In this document: positions 40,920 through 51,013 of the stretch, piece after piece
Layout of the letters: each line of letters starts with the position of its first letter
Numbering within the stretch: position 1 is the stretch's first letter
Source of the DNA: Gammaproteobacteria bacterium
GTDB taxonomy: Bacteria; Pseudomonadota; Gammaproteobacteria; Burkholderiales; Thiobacillaceae
Length of the DNA: 64,000 bases
Assembly (NCBI GenBank): GCA_018820765.1
Contig: JAHJNN010000001.1
Location: 62,001 to 126,000, forward strand
Direction of reading: 5' to 3'
Notes under the pieces: model-generated
What the model saw: only the letters and a program-made list of their open reading frames with translations
Databases searched by the model: none
Told to the model about the DNA's origin: nothing
Position numbers and translations under genes: made by a program

Positions 40920-42764
40920 TTATTCGGCAATGGGGTCTTCAGTAGGTGCGGTTTTGTCTGTCTTGGGCGGATTCAGAATCTGCCGTTGGCAGTGGTAGCC
41001 GAGCAGAAATTCGCCGGAAAGCTTGCTGTCGTCCAGGAAGTCTTCTCCCTGAAAACTAGAAATGACCTCGTCATGCAGCTTTTCCATGTCATACAAAGAG
41101 CCGGGGCGTTTGGCGCGCAGGCGTGACTTAGATGGCGTGAGGGCAAGTTCGATGGTGCGCCAGGTGCTCGCTGGTCGGTCGGCAAAGCGTTGCATCAGCT
41201 TCGCGGCGGTGGTGTCGCGTTTTTCGCCCGCCACGTACAGGGCACGACTTTCGATATGCTCGGCAATCGCAAGCAGGCGGCCATAGAGGTAGTCCCGGCT
41301 GGTCCGGTCGGTTTCCAACGACATTTGATACTCCTTGTTTTTAAAAGCGCCTTTGAATAGGGCGCAGGCGATACCCAGGGTTTTTTCCCATTCCCAATGA
41401 TCGAGGCCGGCCCGATTGCTGGCCCTGCGTACAGTCGATTCGACAAGGTCACGTGGCAGCCGCTGTCCATCGACGATGCACGGCAGGAGCCGCTCAACCG
41501 TGGATTTTTTAAGCTTGTCGTCCAAGCGACGGCCAAACGCCGCTTCGGCGATGTCACGTGGCGCCGGTGCCCCGACGAATTTCAGTTCCTTACCGAAGTT
41601 CTGCGGCCAGGCCTGCGCCTTGTGCCAGGTTTCGACCCGCTCAAGAAACTCGGACCCGGTCAGCTCGCGGTAATACGTGATGGCCATTCGCCCCGGCGTT
41701 GCTGAGTCCAGGCCCATGACGACGATGTCATCTGTCGGCCCCAGCTTGTTGCGGTAGCCAGCCATGACGAGGCTCAAGCGCTTGGCAAAGGATTGACCGA
41801 CATCGCTATCAAGGGATAGCTCCGGCGCTATGGGCTGCTCTTCGGTGGCTCCGCCAGCAAGCATCAAGGTCATCGAGTTGCCGAATGGATCGGGAATCGG
41901 CGTGCCTGCGACAGCCCAACTCACGATGACCTGATCGTCGTTTCGGTAGGCTTGGCGCTGGATTAGCCAGCGCAGGGCATTGTGGGCCTTCTGCGTGACT
42001 TCGTAGCCTACGCCGCACGCCTGCTGGCCAGTGTCGTCGGTGAAGCGACCTCTGAAGGTATAACCGGAGCTATCGTTGGCGCTGATGAGCTTGGCACCGT
42101 CACCGGAGTGACGGATGAATTTTGGATGGTTTTTACAAAGACGCGCTTCCTCGCCAAGAACCATGCATATCCCGTTCTTGGGGTTTTGAATCTGGTCGTA
42201 GGCTATCCATGCGTCGATCAGATTCGTGTCCTCCCAAGTACCTGATGCAGGATCATCCGGCGATTCAACTCGCCAACGAATAAAAACCTTTGAATCTTTG
42301 ATTTTTTCTTTTCCGCGAGCACCTTCGAAAACCATGGGGATCATTTTTTCGCTGAGAAGATCTGCCCAAAGATTCCCGTGCGTTAAATAAGTTAGTACTG
42401 CTTTGGCTTTCGGGTGTTGTTGTGCCGATTCACACCATTTCTCCAAATTGGCAATGTAAGCCGTATATTTTTTCTCATCTTTTTCCGGGAAGTCTCGGGC
42501 GCAGTAACTGATTTCCTCGCAAAGTGGGTGCGGAGCGATTTTGCTTCCTGATCTTCCGACCGATGCTTCTGTTACAGGGATTAGTGTTGCTGACTCTGTG
42601 GCGCCTAATTTCCTGACACGTCTGAAATTACCGGATGAGTCGATGGCGACCTCAACGTGTGCTCTCTTTGAATAGTGAGCCAAAGGCCAAGGTGGGTTTT
42701 CATTCCGATTCGGCAATCGAACTGTCTGCTCATAAGTTTCATACAGCTTTTGTATCCAGCTCAT
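40920..42764 (-). CDS. cas8c: Cas8c (Csd1), type I-C large subunit
   Basis: MSWIQKLYETYEQTVRL...; position between cas5c and cas7; Csd1-like NDSSGYTFRGRF, ALRWLIQRQ. Confidence 0.94.
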   Translation of the reverse strand: MSWIQKLYETYEQTVRLPNRNENPPWPLAHYSKRAHVEVAIDSSGNFRRVRKLGATESATLIPVTEASVGRSGSKIAPHPLCEEISYCARDFPEKDEKKYTAYIANLEKWCESAQQHPKAKAVLTYLTHGNLWADLLSEKMIPMVFEGARGKEKIKDSKVFIRWRVESPDDPASGTWEDTNLIDAWIAYDQIQNPKNGICMVLGEEARLCKNHPKFIRHSGDGAKLISANDSSGYTFRGRFTDDTGQQACGVGYEVTQKAHNALRWLIQRQAYRNDDQVIVSWAVAGTPIPDPFGNSMTLMLAGGATEEQPIAPELSLDSDVGQSFAKRLSLVMAGYRNKLGPTDDIVVMGLDSATPGRMAITYYRELTGSEFLERVETWHKAQAWPQNFGKELKFVGAPAPRDIAEAAFGRRLDDKLKKSTVERLLPCIVDGQRLPRDLVESTVRRASNRAGLDHWEWEKTLGIACALFKGAFKNKEYQMSLETDRTSRDYLYGRLLAIAEHIESRALYVAGEKRDTTAAKLMQRFADRPASTWRTIELALTPSKSRLRAKRPGSLYDMEKLHDEVISSFQGEDFLDDSKLSGEFLLGYHCQRQILNPPKTDKTAPTEDPIAE

Positions 42765-42765
42765 T

Positions 42766-43479
42766 TCAAACCCCCAGATCAGTGGCCTCATGCGCGACAT
42801 CGCGCAGCTTTCCCTTGCAGAATTTCTTGGGCGTCATCGCTCGGACGAATTTGCGGATCGTGCAGTCCTCAGGTCGTGAGAATTGAATGCGGCCATTAAC
42901 CATGATCGGCTTCCAGAGTCGGGCGTGCAGATTGTTCGCGCCGGTTTCATCGGGATAGTCGAAGCCGTGGAACATCAGGCCGTAGGCCAACTCTCCCGCG
43001 TCGTCGTAATGTCCAGTTTCAGAGCCGTATGTGCAGGGTTCGACGTAACCCTGACAGTCTCGTGTTCCCAGAAAAACATCCTGCCGCCCGCCCAATTCCA
43101 GCATTCGCTTGGCGATTGCGTAATGCTTGCCTTCCACACGGTCCTCTTCGAGTTCGGGGCGTTGCATGTTCCATTCAAAATGCGCGCGTACCTGGTATTC
43201 GACATCGGACAAAAAGGTGTAGATGGCCAGGGTATTTCCACCGCCGAATTCCAAGGGTTTGGTGCCCTTGGTCTGCGTGCGGATCGGTTTCATCACCCTG
43301 ACCTCGTCGATCACCCAGATGAAAGTGGGCTTCCAGTAGATGGACTTGGCGATGCCCTTCAAGGCTTCATATGTCGGGACGTGGTACGAGCACTTTTCGC
43401 CGCCGATCCGGGTCAGCGGATCGGTGAACAGGGCGTGGCGCGCACTGGCTTTGAATTCGATACTGTTGCGGTTAGCCAC
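42766..43479 (-). CDS. cas5c: Cas5c (Cas5d), pre-crRNA processing subunit (GTG start overlapping cas3 stop)
   Basis: [63 protein letters not shown]. Confidence 0.95.
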   Translation of the reverse strand: MANRNSIEFKASARHALFTDPLTRIGGEKCSYHVPTYEALKGIAKSIYWKPTFIWVIDEVRVMKPIRTQTKGTKPLEFGGGNTLAIYTFLSDVEYQVRAHFEWNMQRPELEEDRVEGKHYAIAKRMLELGGRQDVFLGTRDCQGYVEPCTYGSETGHYDDAGELAYGLMFHGFDYPDETGANNLHARLWKPIMVNGRIQFSRPEDCTIRKFVRAMTPKKFCKGKLRDVAHEATDLGV

Positions 43480-46003
43480 AGAGAACCTCCATTTTTCCTT
43501 CCGGGGTTTCGGACAGGCCGAATTCCGGGCTGTAGTAGCGTGAATCGGCCAGGTAGAGAACACCCGTGCCCTCTTGAACTTCCCGCACGATAAGGGCTTT
43601 GGATAGTTTTTCCAGTACGTTCGGGAATACGTTGACACTGAATTGCTGTGCACGGCGCAGCAATTCGAATTCCTTGTCTGGCAGGTAGGCCGCGCATAAA
43701 TCGTTGATGAGCTGTTTGCCCTCGTCAACGTAAGGAACGATGACGCCGCGCGTGGGTGCGTCGATCGCTTTGAATGCTTTGGCAGCGGTCATGAAAGCTT
43801 GCCGAAGATAGATTGCCGGAGCTTGGCGTTTCGTTCTTTTGTAGTCTTCCAGCGCAAACGTGTTGCTTGATAGCAGGTTGAGCAGGGTGTCGTCATGGCC
43901 GACCGAGACGGGATAGCCCATTTCGTTTGCCCGAGCGAAGAAATAGTTTTCGTAGTACCACACCATTGCCTGAGGGCCGATGCGGTTGTTGCCGTATTTC
44001 TCGGGGTCGGCATCAAAGTCGTCCAGCACGCGCTCAGCCTTTTCTCGGCCAACCAGAATAGCGGGCAATTTACCCAGATTCTCATCCTCGGGGCGCGGGT
44101 TGAGTACATGCACCAAACCCTGCTTGGCGCGGCCATTGCGATTGCAACGTCCCGCCGCCTGGGCGATGGAATCCAGACCCGCAATAAAGCGGATGACTGC
44201 GCCGAAATCGACATCAACGCCAGCTTCAATCAATTGCGTGCTGATGCACAGCGTCGGGGCAGACGGGACTTGATCCAGCCGCGTGCGCACTTCATTCAAA
44301 ATCGCTTTCCGATGCGCCGGACACATGTTCGTGCTTAGGTGGAAAACCTTGGTAGTACTGTTTTCTCCACTCATCTTTTGGCACAGTCGGTAAATGGCCT
44401 GCGCCGCCTTTTTCGTGTTGACGATGACCAGACAGCTACCAGACGCCTCGACTTGCTCAAACGCCAGCACTGCGATTTCGTCCTGCGACCAGCCACCGGG
44501 TTTTCGGCGGTTGACGACTTCGACGCGCTTCAGATCGTCAAAGAGTTTCTTCACATCTGGCATGAGTTCGTTTCCTGCCGATACGCGAATTGCGCCTTTG
44601 TACGCATCGACTTGATCGAGCAGTGGTTGAGTGGCGGTACATAGAACAACAGTGCTGCCGCAGAAGTCGGCCAGGTAGTTCATGGCGTTGTTGAACAGGT
44701 GAACGCAGTTGACCGGCAGGCTCTGGATTTCGTCGAAAATCAACACTGCATTGGCGAGCTGATGCATTCGCCGCGCCCCGCGCGTGCCTGCGCCGAACAG
44801 GGTTTCCAGTAATTGCACGGAGGTGGTGTATACGACTGGCGCATCCCAGTTTTCCGAGAGGATTTTGCCGCGCCAGCTTTGCGCCTCCGGGGTGAGGTTG
44901 GAATGGTGTTCGAGTACCACGCTGCCCGCTTCAACGCCTTCTGGTTCCAGGATGCGTCGCACGACTTCGGCGTTCTGGTCGATGATGGACGTGAACGGAA
45001 TGACATAGATCACTCTGTCCATTGTGTGCTTGCGGGCGTGGTGCAACGCAAACCGCAGGCTTGCGAGTGTCTTGCCGCCACCGGTTGGCACGGTCAGGGT
45101 GTAAATGCCTTTCTCCCGTGCTGCGGCTTCCAGACAATGGCGTGAAATATCTTGTCGCAAAGCGTCGATGGGATGGCGTGACGTGAAAGCGCCGAGGTGC
45201 GCTTCCAGGCGCGCTATCAACACATCCCAAGATTCGTAATTGCCGCGTAGCCGCCGCCGCGCTCGTCCGGGGTGTTCAAAATCCGCTGTGTCGATGCGGT
45301 CGGCGTCGATCAAGCAACTGTAGAGCGAGCGAACAAGTAGGCCGAGTTGCTGCTGGAATACTGGGCTCTGCGGGTTCTTCCCAGGGACTTTGCCAAGAAT
45401 ATTTGCGATCCAGACCTGAAACGCCTGCGTGGTTTCAGGGCGAGTCATCAGGCCGCGAGCGGTTGCAAGGAGTTTTTTATCTGCCTTTCCAAGCACCTCG
45501 CTGAGGTGAGTCTTTTCGCCGAGCTTGTTCATCCGCTTGGTGAACAAGTCTTCTGCGGGTTTTCCGGCCGATAGCGCAAGACAGTCGATCAAACCGGAAT
45601 GGTGCGAGGCGATGCACAAAGCCAGTACCTGCCCGGCGATTCGTGCCAGATCGTTCTGTTGCGCCAGTTCCTGCCAAATCCACTGCGCCCCGCTGGTGGA
45701 GTGATCGATTTTGCCTTTTAGGCCAGCCGCATCGACAAACTCTTCATCCTCGTCCTGATTAAGCAAGCCCGTGGCCGATTGGATGTATGCCTGAAACGCC
45801 GCGCTGTACTTGCCCAAGTCGTGGAGCAAGCCGAGAAGTTCGCCGTGCGTGGCGAGGCTAAATTTCTCGGCCAGCTCAGAGCTGAGTATGGCGACCTTGG
45901 AAAGATGATCTTCTAGAGATTGGATTTTGCCGTCTGGACGAACGTGAGCGACAAACGCGGGTTTGTCGATTGACTTGAGCGAAGCGTCGAAAGGCGAATC
46001 CAT
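43472..46003 (-). CDS. cas3: Cas3 HD nuclease-helicase
   Basis: N-terminal HD ([19 protein letters not shown]); [56 protein letters not shown]. Confidence 0.97.
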   Translation of the reverse strand: MDSPFDASLKSIDKPAFVAHVRPDGKIQSLEDHLSKVAILSSELAEKFSLATHGELLGLLHDLGKYSAAFQAYIQSATGLLNQDEDEEFVDAAGLKGKIDHSTSGAQWIWQELAQQNDLARIAGQVLALCIASHHSGLIDCLALSAGKPAEDLFTKRMNKLGEKTHLSEVLGKADKKLLATARGLMTRPETTQAFQVWIANILGKVPGKNPQSPVFQQQLGLLVRSLYSCLIDADRIDTADFEHPGRARRRLRGNYESWDVLIARLEAHLGAFTSRHPIDALRQDISRHCLEAAAREKGIYTLTVPTGGGKTLASLRFALHHARKHTMDRVIYVIPFTSIIDQNAEVVRRILEPEGVEAGSVVLEHHSNLTPEAQSWRGKILSENWDAPVVYTTSVQLLETLFGAGTRGARRMHQLANAVLIFDEIQSLPVNCVHLFNNAMNYLADFCGSTVVLCTATQPLLDQVDAYKGAIRVSAGNELMPDVKKLFDDLKRVEVVNRRKPGGWSQDEIAVLAFEQVEASGSCLVIVNTKKAAQAIYRLCQKMSGENSTTKVFHLSTNMCPAHRKAILNEVRTRLDQVPSAPTLCISTQLIEAGVDVDFGAVIRFIAGLDSIAQAAGRCNRNGRAKQGLVHVLNPRPEDENLGKLPAILVGREKAERVLDDFDADPEKYGNNRIGPQAMVWYYENYFFARANEMGYPVSVGHDDTLLNLLSSNTFALEDYKRTKRQAPAIYLRQAFMTAAKAFKAIDAPTRGVIVPYVDEGKQLINDLCAAYLPDKEFELLRRAQQFSVNVFPNVLEKLSKALIVREVQEGTGVLYLADSRYYSPEFGLSETPEGKMEVLCG

Positions 46004-46036
46004 ATTGAGTGTGGCTTGGTCTATGGTGATGCCATC

Positions 46037-47044
46037 CTACTCGCCCCCAGGCTCAGAACCTGAGCACGGCGTTTCCCCACGTTGATACTGGCCTGCCGCC
46101 ATTTCAAGCAAGTTCTTCGCAGCCTCGCGCAATTTTGGCGGGCCTGTAACTTCGACGTCCGCCCCATATTTGAGGATGTCCATAAGCAGTTCACGGTCAT
46201 CGGAATAGGGCAGGCGCAATTCGTAGCGGCCGTCTTCGAGCCAGCGGCTTTGCTGTTCGGGGTGCCAGATTTCTTCGGCGACCCAGCGGGCGCGTTTGGC
46301 GGTGAATCGGAGCACGGCGGTGGCGTGGGGCTGGCCGGCGAAGATGCCGTAGCTGCTGGCGAGTTCGCGATTCAAGGTGGATTCAGCGACGGTTTTGGTG
46401 GGCTTGGCCAGCGGTTCGACGGCGCGTATGCATTCGACGGCGAAGATGCGCAGGCCTTTTTTGTCATGGCACCAGGCGTCGAGGTACCAGTTGTCGCGGT
46501 AGTGGGCGAGACGTTGCGGGGAGATTTCGCGGCGGCTGGTTTGGTCGCGCTCGCGGTTGTAGTAGTCGATGCGGAGCCGGTGGCGTTGCAGGACGGCATG
46601 GGCGACGGCCTGGAAGTGGCGCGGGTTCTTGTGGCGGGAGGCGATGCTCAGGAGCCGGATGCGCTGGGCGGCTTCGCCCACGCCGAGGTGCTGGCTGGCC
46701 AGGAGTGTGTCGATGCGGGCTTCCAGGGGGCGCAGGTGGTCGTCGAGCAGGCCAGGCTCCAGGTTGGCGAGCAGGTGTTTCAGGGTGACGAGGGCAAGCA
46801 GTTCCGCGGGGCTGAACCACAGGCCCGGTAAGGAGTGGCGGCCGTCGGCGGTGTCGTAGCGATAACCGCCCCGTTCAAGGTCGCAGACGATGGGTGCGCC
46901 GAGTTTGTCGCGCAGGTCGGCGATGAGCCGGGTGAGGGTGGAACGCGAAAAGCCGTGCTCAGCGATGAGCGCGGCGCGGGGGAGCCCGGTGCGCCGTCCA
47001 TCCAGCAGGCGGTGCAGGCGATAGATTTCGTCGAGTTTGCTCAA
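46037..47044 (-). CDS. Helix-turn-helix/WYL-domain transcriptional regulator
   Basis: LDEIYRLHRLLDGRRTGLPRAALIAEHGFSRSTLTRLIADLRD; QRHRLRIDYYNRERDQTSRREISPQRLAHYRDNWYLDAWCHDKKGLRIFAVECI. Confidence 0.92.
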   Translation of the reverse strand: MSKLDEIYRLHRLLDGRRTGLPRAALIAEHGFSRSTLTRLIADLRDKLGAPIVCDLERGGYRYDTADGRHSLPGLWFSPAELLALVTLKHLLANLEPGLLDDHLRPLEARIDTLLASQHLGVGEAAQRIRLLSIASRHKNPRHFQAVAHAVLQRHRLRIDYYNRERDQTSRREISPQRLAHYRDNWYLDAWCHDKKGLRIFAVECIRAVEPLAKPTKTVAESTLNRELASSYGIFAGQPHATAVLRFTAKRARWVAEEIWHPEQQSRWLEDGRYELRLPYSDDRELLMDILKYGADVEVTGPPKLREAAKNLLEMAAGQYQRGETPCSGSEPGGE

Positions 47045-47210
47045 GGGTTCCGGATCGTTTGTTCGTTTTCATTCGATTCTCCGCGCCGGTTGTTTTTGTT
47101 TTGTGATGAAGTGTGCTGCATGCGATGGGCACTTGCAAGCCTGGGTGCGGGTGATGGCAGAGGGGACTGTTGCTCGTGATTCAAGCATGGCCTGCTGCAG
47201 AAATCGCCTA

Positions 47211-47510
47211 TCAGAAGAAATCGTCTTCTCGCTGGTGGCGCACCGCCAATATCGTAACGGTTTCGGCGTCTTCGATTTCGAACAGTGCGACATACCCGGA
47301 CTGGCCAAATTCGATCACCATTTCGCGCAAGAAGGGATGATCGGGCGAAGCCTTGCGGCAGGCAAATGGAAAAGTCTCCAAAAATCCAAAGGCCTTTTCA
47401 ATCGCCACGCGCGCGCGTTCGGCCGACTCCAGGTCACGCTCTGCCAAATTATCGAACAGGCGCTGTAAATCGTCGGCGGTGCGGGCTGCAAGGCGCAGCC
47501 GGAAGCTCAT
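47211..47510 (-). CDS. RelE/ParE-superfamily toxin-like protein
   Basis: MSFRLRLAARTADDLQRLFDNLAERDLESAERARVAIEKAFGFLETFPFACRKAS...GYVALFEIEDAETVTILAVRHQREDDFF. Confidence 0.88.
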   Translation of the reverse strand: MSFRLRLAARTADDLQRLFDNLAERDLESAERARVAIEKAFGFLETFPFACRKASPDHPFLREMVIEFGQSGYVALFEIEDAETVTILAVRHQREDDFF

Positions 47511-47788
47511 TGCGTTCCGGTTGCCTGCTTGCTGCGTGCACGGGCGAGGCTTGCATCCAGCCGCGTCAACATGCCCTCAGCGCTCACATAGTCGCCTGTG
47601 GACCGCGCTTCCTCGCGGGCCAGCAGGCCGCGTGCGATGAATTCGCGCTGGGCTTGGCGCCGTTCGATGTTCAGGCGAACGGCTTCGAGCACGAAACCGG
47701 ACAGGGTTTCGCCCTCGCGCAGGACCGATTCGGCCGCGCTTCGCAGTGCGCTGTCAACGCGCAGGGGGGGCAGGGTGGCGTTTTTCAT
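47507..47788 (-). CDS. Cognate antitoxin-like protein (YlcI/YnfO-like)
   Basis: MKNATLPPLRVDSALRSAAESVLREGETLSGFVLEAVRLNIERRQAQREFIARGLLAREEARSTGDYVSAEGMLTRLDASLARARSKQATGTQ; overlaps toxin start; internal start of the longer track ORF. Confidence 0.8.
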   Translation of the reverse strand: MKNATLPPLRVDSALRSAAESVLREGETLSGFVLEAVRLNIERRQAQREFIARGLLAREEARSTGDYVSAEGMLTRLDASLARARSKQATGTQ

Positions 47789-47886
47789 GGCGGGATCCTT
47801 GCATTGCATTACATATGCAATGCAGTTTAGGAGGCAAATGGGGGATGCGCAAGGCAGGTGACGGGGAGGCCCGCCTGACCGTTCGC

Positions 47887-48894
47887 TCAGCCGAGCGATT
47901 TGCCGCTGGCCCAGAAGTCGTAGCCTTTGCTCAAAAACTCGTCCCACGGCAGGTAGTGCGAGCCGTCGCACGAAAAAGTGAGTCCGACCATGCCGTTGAA
48001 GATGTTGAGCGAGCCGGCGCGCAGGTAGAAGGTCTCGTCCATGAAGCGCAGCGCGCGCAGGCCGTCGAGTACAGCGCGGATCTTGTCCTTGGGCACTACC
48101 GCGTTGGCCGGGTAGGCATGGCGGGGGTAGATCAGGCAGGTGTCGGGGTCGGTCAGCGCGTCGATATCGAGCAGGCGGTAGCGATAGGGGTCGTCGACCA
48201 GCCAGATGGTTGCGCGGCTGCTGGAAAAATGCAGCTTGCCGTGGAAGATGCCGCGATCGGTCATCAACTCCTCGATCACTCCCAGCACCGTGTCGAGGTG
48301 GATATCCATCTGGCTGTCGCTGCGGGTCTGGTGGAACACCGCGCCGCGGATCGCCGGGTCGCCCTTGATCTGCCGCCAGTAAGTCGGTTCGTCGTACAGC
48401 TTGCCGGTGATCGGCAGGTCGCGCAGGTCGAAGTCGGCGCCGACGAAACCGAGCACCTGGCCGTCGTCGTCGCGCACGATCTGGATTGCCGTGAGCGACG
48501 GCCGTTTGGCGCGCAAGCTGATGTAGGCCTGCGACAGCAGAAAGCCCTGGTTCGGCACCGCTTCGCGCATGTAGGGGCGGTCGGAGCGGTCGCGCCCGTA
48601 ATCGATGTCGACCAGGCCTTCGTGGCTGATGTTGTCGGAGAACTGAATGGCGTGGGTATCCATTGCATACATGTACTTGCATGCAGGCAAGGCGGCCAGC
48701 GCATGTGTCAGCGCGGCGTTGAGCCCGGCGCGGCTGGGCCATGCCCGGTTGCACGCCTGCGCCGCCAGCGCCAGCGGTTCGCGCAGCAGGTTGGCGAGCG
48801 CTTCGCGTTGCCTGGCGACGCTTTCGGCAAGGGTGGAAGAGGTGGACATGGGCGAGGGTCGATCCGCGGAAGCCTGCATGGTCTGCATGCTCAA
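47887..48894 (-). CDS. PDC/Cache-type sensor-domain protein
   Basis: MQTMQASADRPSPM...PACKYMYAMDTHAIQFSDNIS...YGRDRSDRPYMREAVPNQGFLLSQAYISLRAKRPSLTAIQIVRDDDGQVLGFVGADFDLRDL; start uncertain. Confidence 0.75.
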   Translation of the reverse strand: MSMQTMQASADRPSPMSTSSTLAESVARQREALANLLREPLALAAQACNRAWPSRAGLNAALTHALAALPACKYMYAMDTHAIQFSDNISHEGLVDIDYGRDRSDRPYMREAVPNQGFLLSQAYISLRAKRPSLTAIQIVRDDDGQVLGFVGADFDLRDLPITGKLYDEPTYWRQIKGDPAIRGAVFHQTRSDSQMDIHLDTVLGVIEELMTDRGIFHGKLHFSSSRATIWLVDDPYRYRLLDIDALTDPDTCLIYPRHAYPANAVVPKDKIRAVLDGLRALRFMDETFYLRAGSLNIFNGMVGLTFSCDGSHYLPWDEFLSKGYDFWASGKSLG

Positions 48895-49556
48895 TGACGC
48901 AGGGAAATCACCGGCCAGCCCCGGGCCTCGGCATGGGCGCGCAGGGTGGGGTCGGGATCGACGGCAACCGGATGCTGGACTTTCTCCAGCAGCGGCAGGT
49001 CGTTGTGTGAGTCGCTGTAGAACCAGCTGGTGTCGAGGCAGTCGAGCCGGGTGCCATGGGCTTCGAGGAAGTGTTCGATGCGCGCGACCTTGCCTTCGCG
49101 GAAGCAGGGCGTGCCGGCGACCTCGCCGGTGAAGCGGCCGTCGATTTCCTCGGGATCGGTGGCGATCAGGTGGGGAATGCCGAATTCCTTCGCGATCAGG
49201 CCGGTGACGAAGCTGTTGGTGGCGGTGATGACGGCGACCAGATCGGCCTCGTCCAGGTGTTTGTCGACGAGGTCGCGCGCGGCCTGGGTGATCATCGGCC
49301 TGACGCGCGTTTCCATGTATTCGGCACGCCAGGCGTCGAGCTGCTCGCGCGTGTGGGTGGCGAGCGGGCGCAGGGCAAACGCGAGGAAGGCGTAGATGTC
49401 GAGTTCCCCGGCCTTGTAGTCCTCGTAGAACGCGCGGTTCTTGGCTTCGTAGTGGGGGCCGTCGACCGCGCCCTTGGCGATGAGGAACTGCCCCCATTCG
49501 TAGTCGGAGTCGCCGGCGAGCAGGGTGTTGTCGAGATCGAAGAGGACGAGGTTCAT
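48891..49556 (-). CDS. HAD-IB family phosphatase (SerB-like)
   Basis: MNLVLFDLDNTLLAGDSDYEWGQFL; ITATNSFVTGLIAKEFGIPHLIAT; YSDSHNDLPLLEKV. Confidence 0.92.
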   Translation of the reverse strand: MNLVLFDLDNTLLAGDSDYEWGQFLIAKGAVDGPHYEAKNRAFYEDYKAGELDIYAFLAFALRPLATHTREQLDAWRAEYMETRVRPMITQAARDLVDKHLDEADLVAVITATNSFVTGLIAKEFGIPHLIATDPEEIDGRFTGEVAGTPCFREGKVARIEHFLEAHGTRLDCLDTSWFYSDSHNDLPLLEKVQHPVAVDPDPTLRAHAEARGWPVISLRH

Positions 49557-49593
49557 ATCGAGGTACACGTTACAGGATTCAAGTTACAAAATT

Positions 49594-50268
49594 TCAGTGA
49601 CGCGGCCCCTGGCCGCGGTCGAGCCAGAATTCGCGCAGTTCGTAGGCGCCCCACAGGGCGAGGGCGAGGTGATCTTCGCGGCGGATGGCGCGCTCCTCGG
49701 GGCTGAGCTCGTCGAGCGGCGCGGCCAGCACATAGAAGGGATCGAGCACTTCGTCGACGAAGGCTTCGTCCTTGCTGTCCGCGGGGAGTTCCCAGTCGTC
49801 TTCCCAGTGCTCCACCGCCAGCAGAAAACCACCGGCCCACAGCTGGGCGTAGGGCGGGATGCCGGCGTCCCTCAGTTGCTTGGCTTCGGCCGAGGGCAGT
49901 TCGGCCAAAAGGCCGATCCAGTCCATGACCAGCGGCGACAGGGCCTTGGGGTCGGCCAGGTTCTCGATCGGCGCCGCGAGCGCGCGGCTGATCTCGTTGC
50001 GGCGGCGCTCGAACAGCGCCAGAAAGCGGGCTTCGTCGGCCGCGTCCTCGAACACCGTGGCCAGGCCGTCGGCGCTGTCGAGCAGCACCGGGAAATACTC
50101 CGCTGGCGGAATGGCGCGCGGGCTGCACACCAGCGCGGTCAGAAAGCCGTCGAGGCCCTCCAGCGAGACCGGCACGTCGGTGCGCTCGTCGATCAGATCG
50201 ACCAGATCGGCCAGATCGTCGATCTCCTCGTCTCTGAGCGGGGCGTGGGGGGATTTGGGTGCGGACAT
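49594..50268 (-). CDS. UPF0149/YecA-family protein
   Basis: VSLEGLDGFLTALVCSPRAIPPAEYFPVLL...EVLDPFYVLAAPLDELSPEE. Confidence 0.85.
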   Translation of the reverse strand: MSAPKSPHAPLRDEEIDDLADLVDLIDERTDVPVSLEGLDGFLTALVCSPRAIPPAEYFPVLLDSADGLATVFEDAADEARFLALFERRRNEISRALAAPIENLADPKALSPLVMDWIGLLAELPSAEAKQLRDAGIPPYAQLWAGGFLLAVEHWEDDWELPADSKDEAFVDEVLDPFYVLAAPLDELSPEERAIRREDHLALALWGAYELREFWLDRGQGPRH

Positions 50269-50329
50269 GGCGTGGGCTCGCATACTTTCGATTAAGGGTG
50301 CGGACCGGCGCATCGCGTAAAATCCGCCC

Positions 50330-51013
50330 ATGAATTTTACCGCGCCGGGGCTGACCGCATCACTGTTGCCCGAATCCTTTTATCTGATCGGCTGGCTGGG
50401 GCTGGCCTTCCTGGCTTGGCGCTGGCTGATGTCGGGCGACTGGCGCCGCCTGGCCGAACCCTCGAAGCTGAACCTGTTCCTCGGCGCCACCGTGGCACTG
50501 CTCGCGCTGTGGCAGATCCGCACCGGCATCAAGCCGGGGCTGACCTTCCACTTTTACGGCATCGCGGCGCTGACGCTGATGTTCGGCTTCTGGCGCGCCA
50601 GCTTTGCCGGCACCCTGATCCTGCTGGCGAACGCGGCCTTCGGGCGCGGCAGCTGGAACGCGCTGGGGTTCGATGCGCTGCTGGTGGCGGCGCTGCCGGC
50701 GGCGGTGAGCTGGGGCGTGTTCCGCCTGCTGGACCGCCATCTGCCGAATCATTTCTTCGTCTACGTGCTGGGCAACGGCTTTTTCGGCGCGGCGCTCTCG
50801 GTGGCGGCGGTCGGCCTGGCCACCACCGCGCTGATGACCCTCGCCGGCGCCTACCCGCTCGATTATCTGCTGACGCACTACACGCCGTACGCCGCCCTGC
50901 TGATCAGCTGGGCCGAAGCCTTTTCCACCGGCATGGCGATCACCGTGATGGCGGTGTACCGCCCAGCTTGGCTGGAAACCTTCGATGACGCCAAATACCT
51001 TCAGAACAAGTAG
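50330..51013 (+). CDS. CbiM-like energy-coupling factor / cobalt-nickel permease-related membrane protein
   Basis: Hydrophobic; GIAALTLMFGFWRASFAGTLILLANAAFG...YAALLISWAEAFSTGMAITVMAVYRPAWLETFDD. Confidence 0.75.
   Translation: MNFTAPGLTASLLPESFYLIGWLGLAFLAWRWLMSGDWRRLAEPSKLNLFLGATVALLALWQIRTGIKPGLTFHFYGIAALTLMFGFWRASFAGTLILLANAAFGRGSWNALGFDALLVAALPAAVSWGVFRLLDRHLPNHFFVYVLGNGFFGAALSVAAVGLATTALMTLAGAYPLDYLLTHYTPYAALLISWAEAFSTGMAITVMAVYRPAWLETFDDAKYLQNK

Noticed and set aside
43480-43728. N-terminal extension of the Cas5c ORF to 43728
   Set aside because: Overlaps cas3 out of frame with low-quality sequence; GTG at 43479 matches the Cas5c N-terminus.
47507-48754. 415-aa minus-strand ORF in the track
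   Set aside because: Only the C-terminal 93 aa (from ATG 47788) is a plausible protein; the upstream part is an alternate frame of the PDC-sensor gene.
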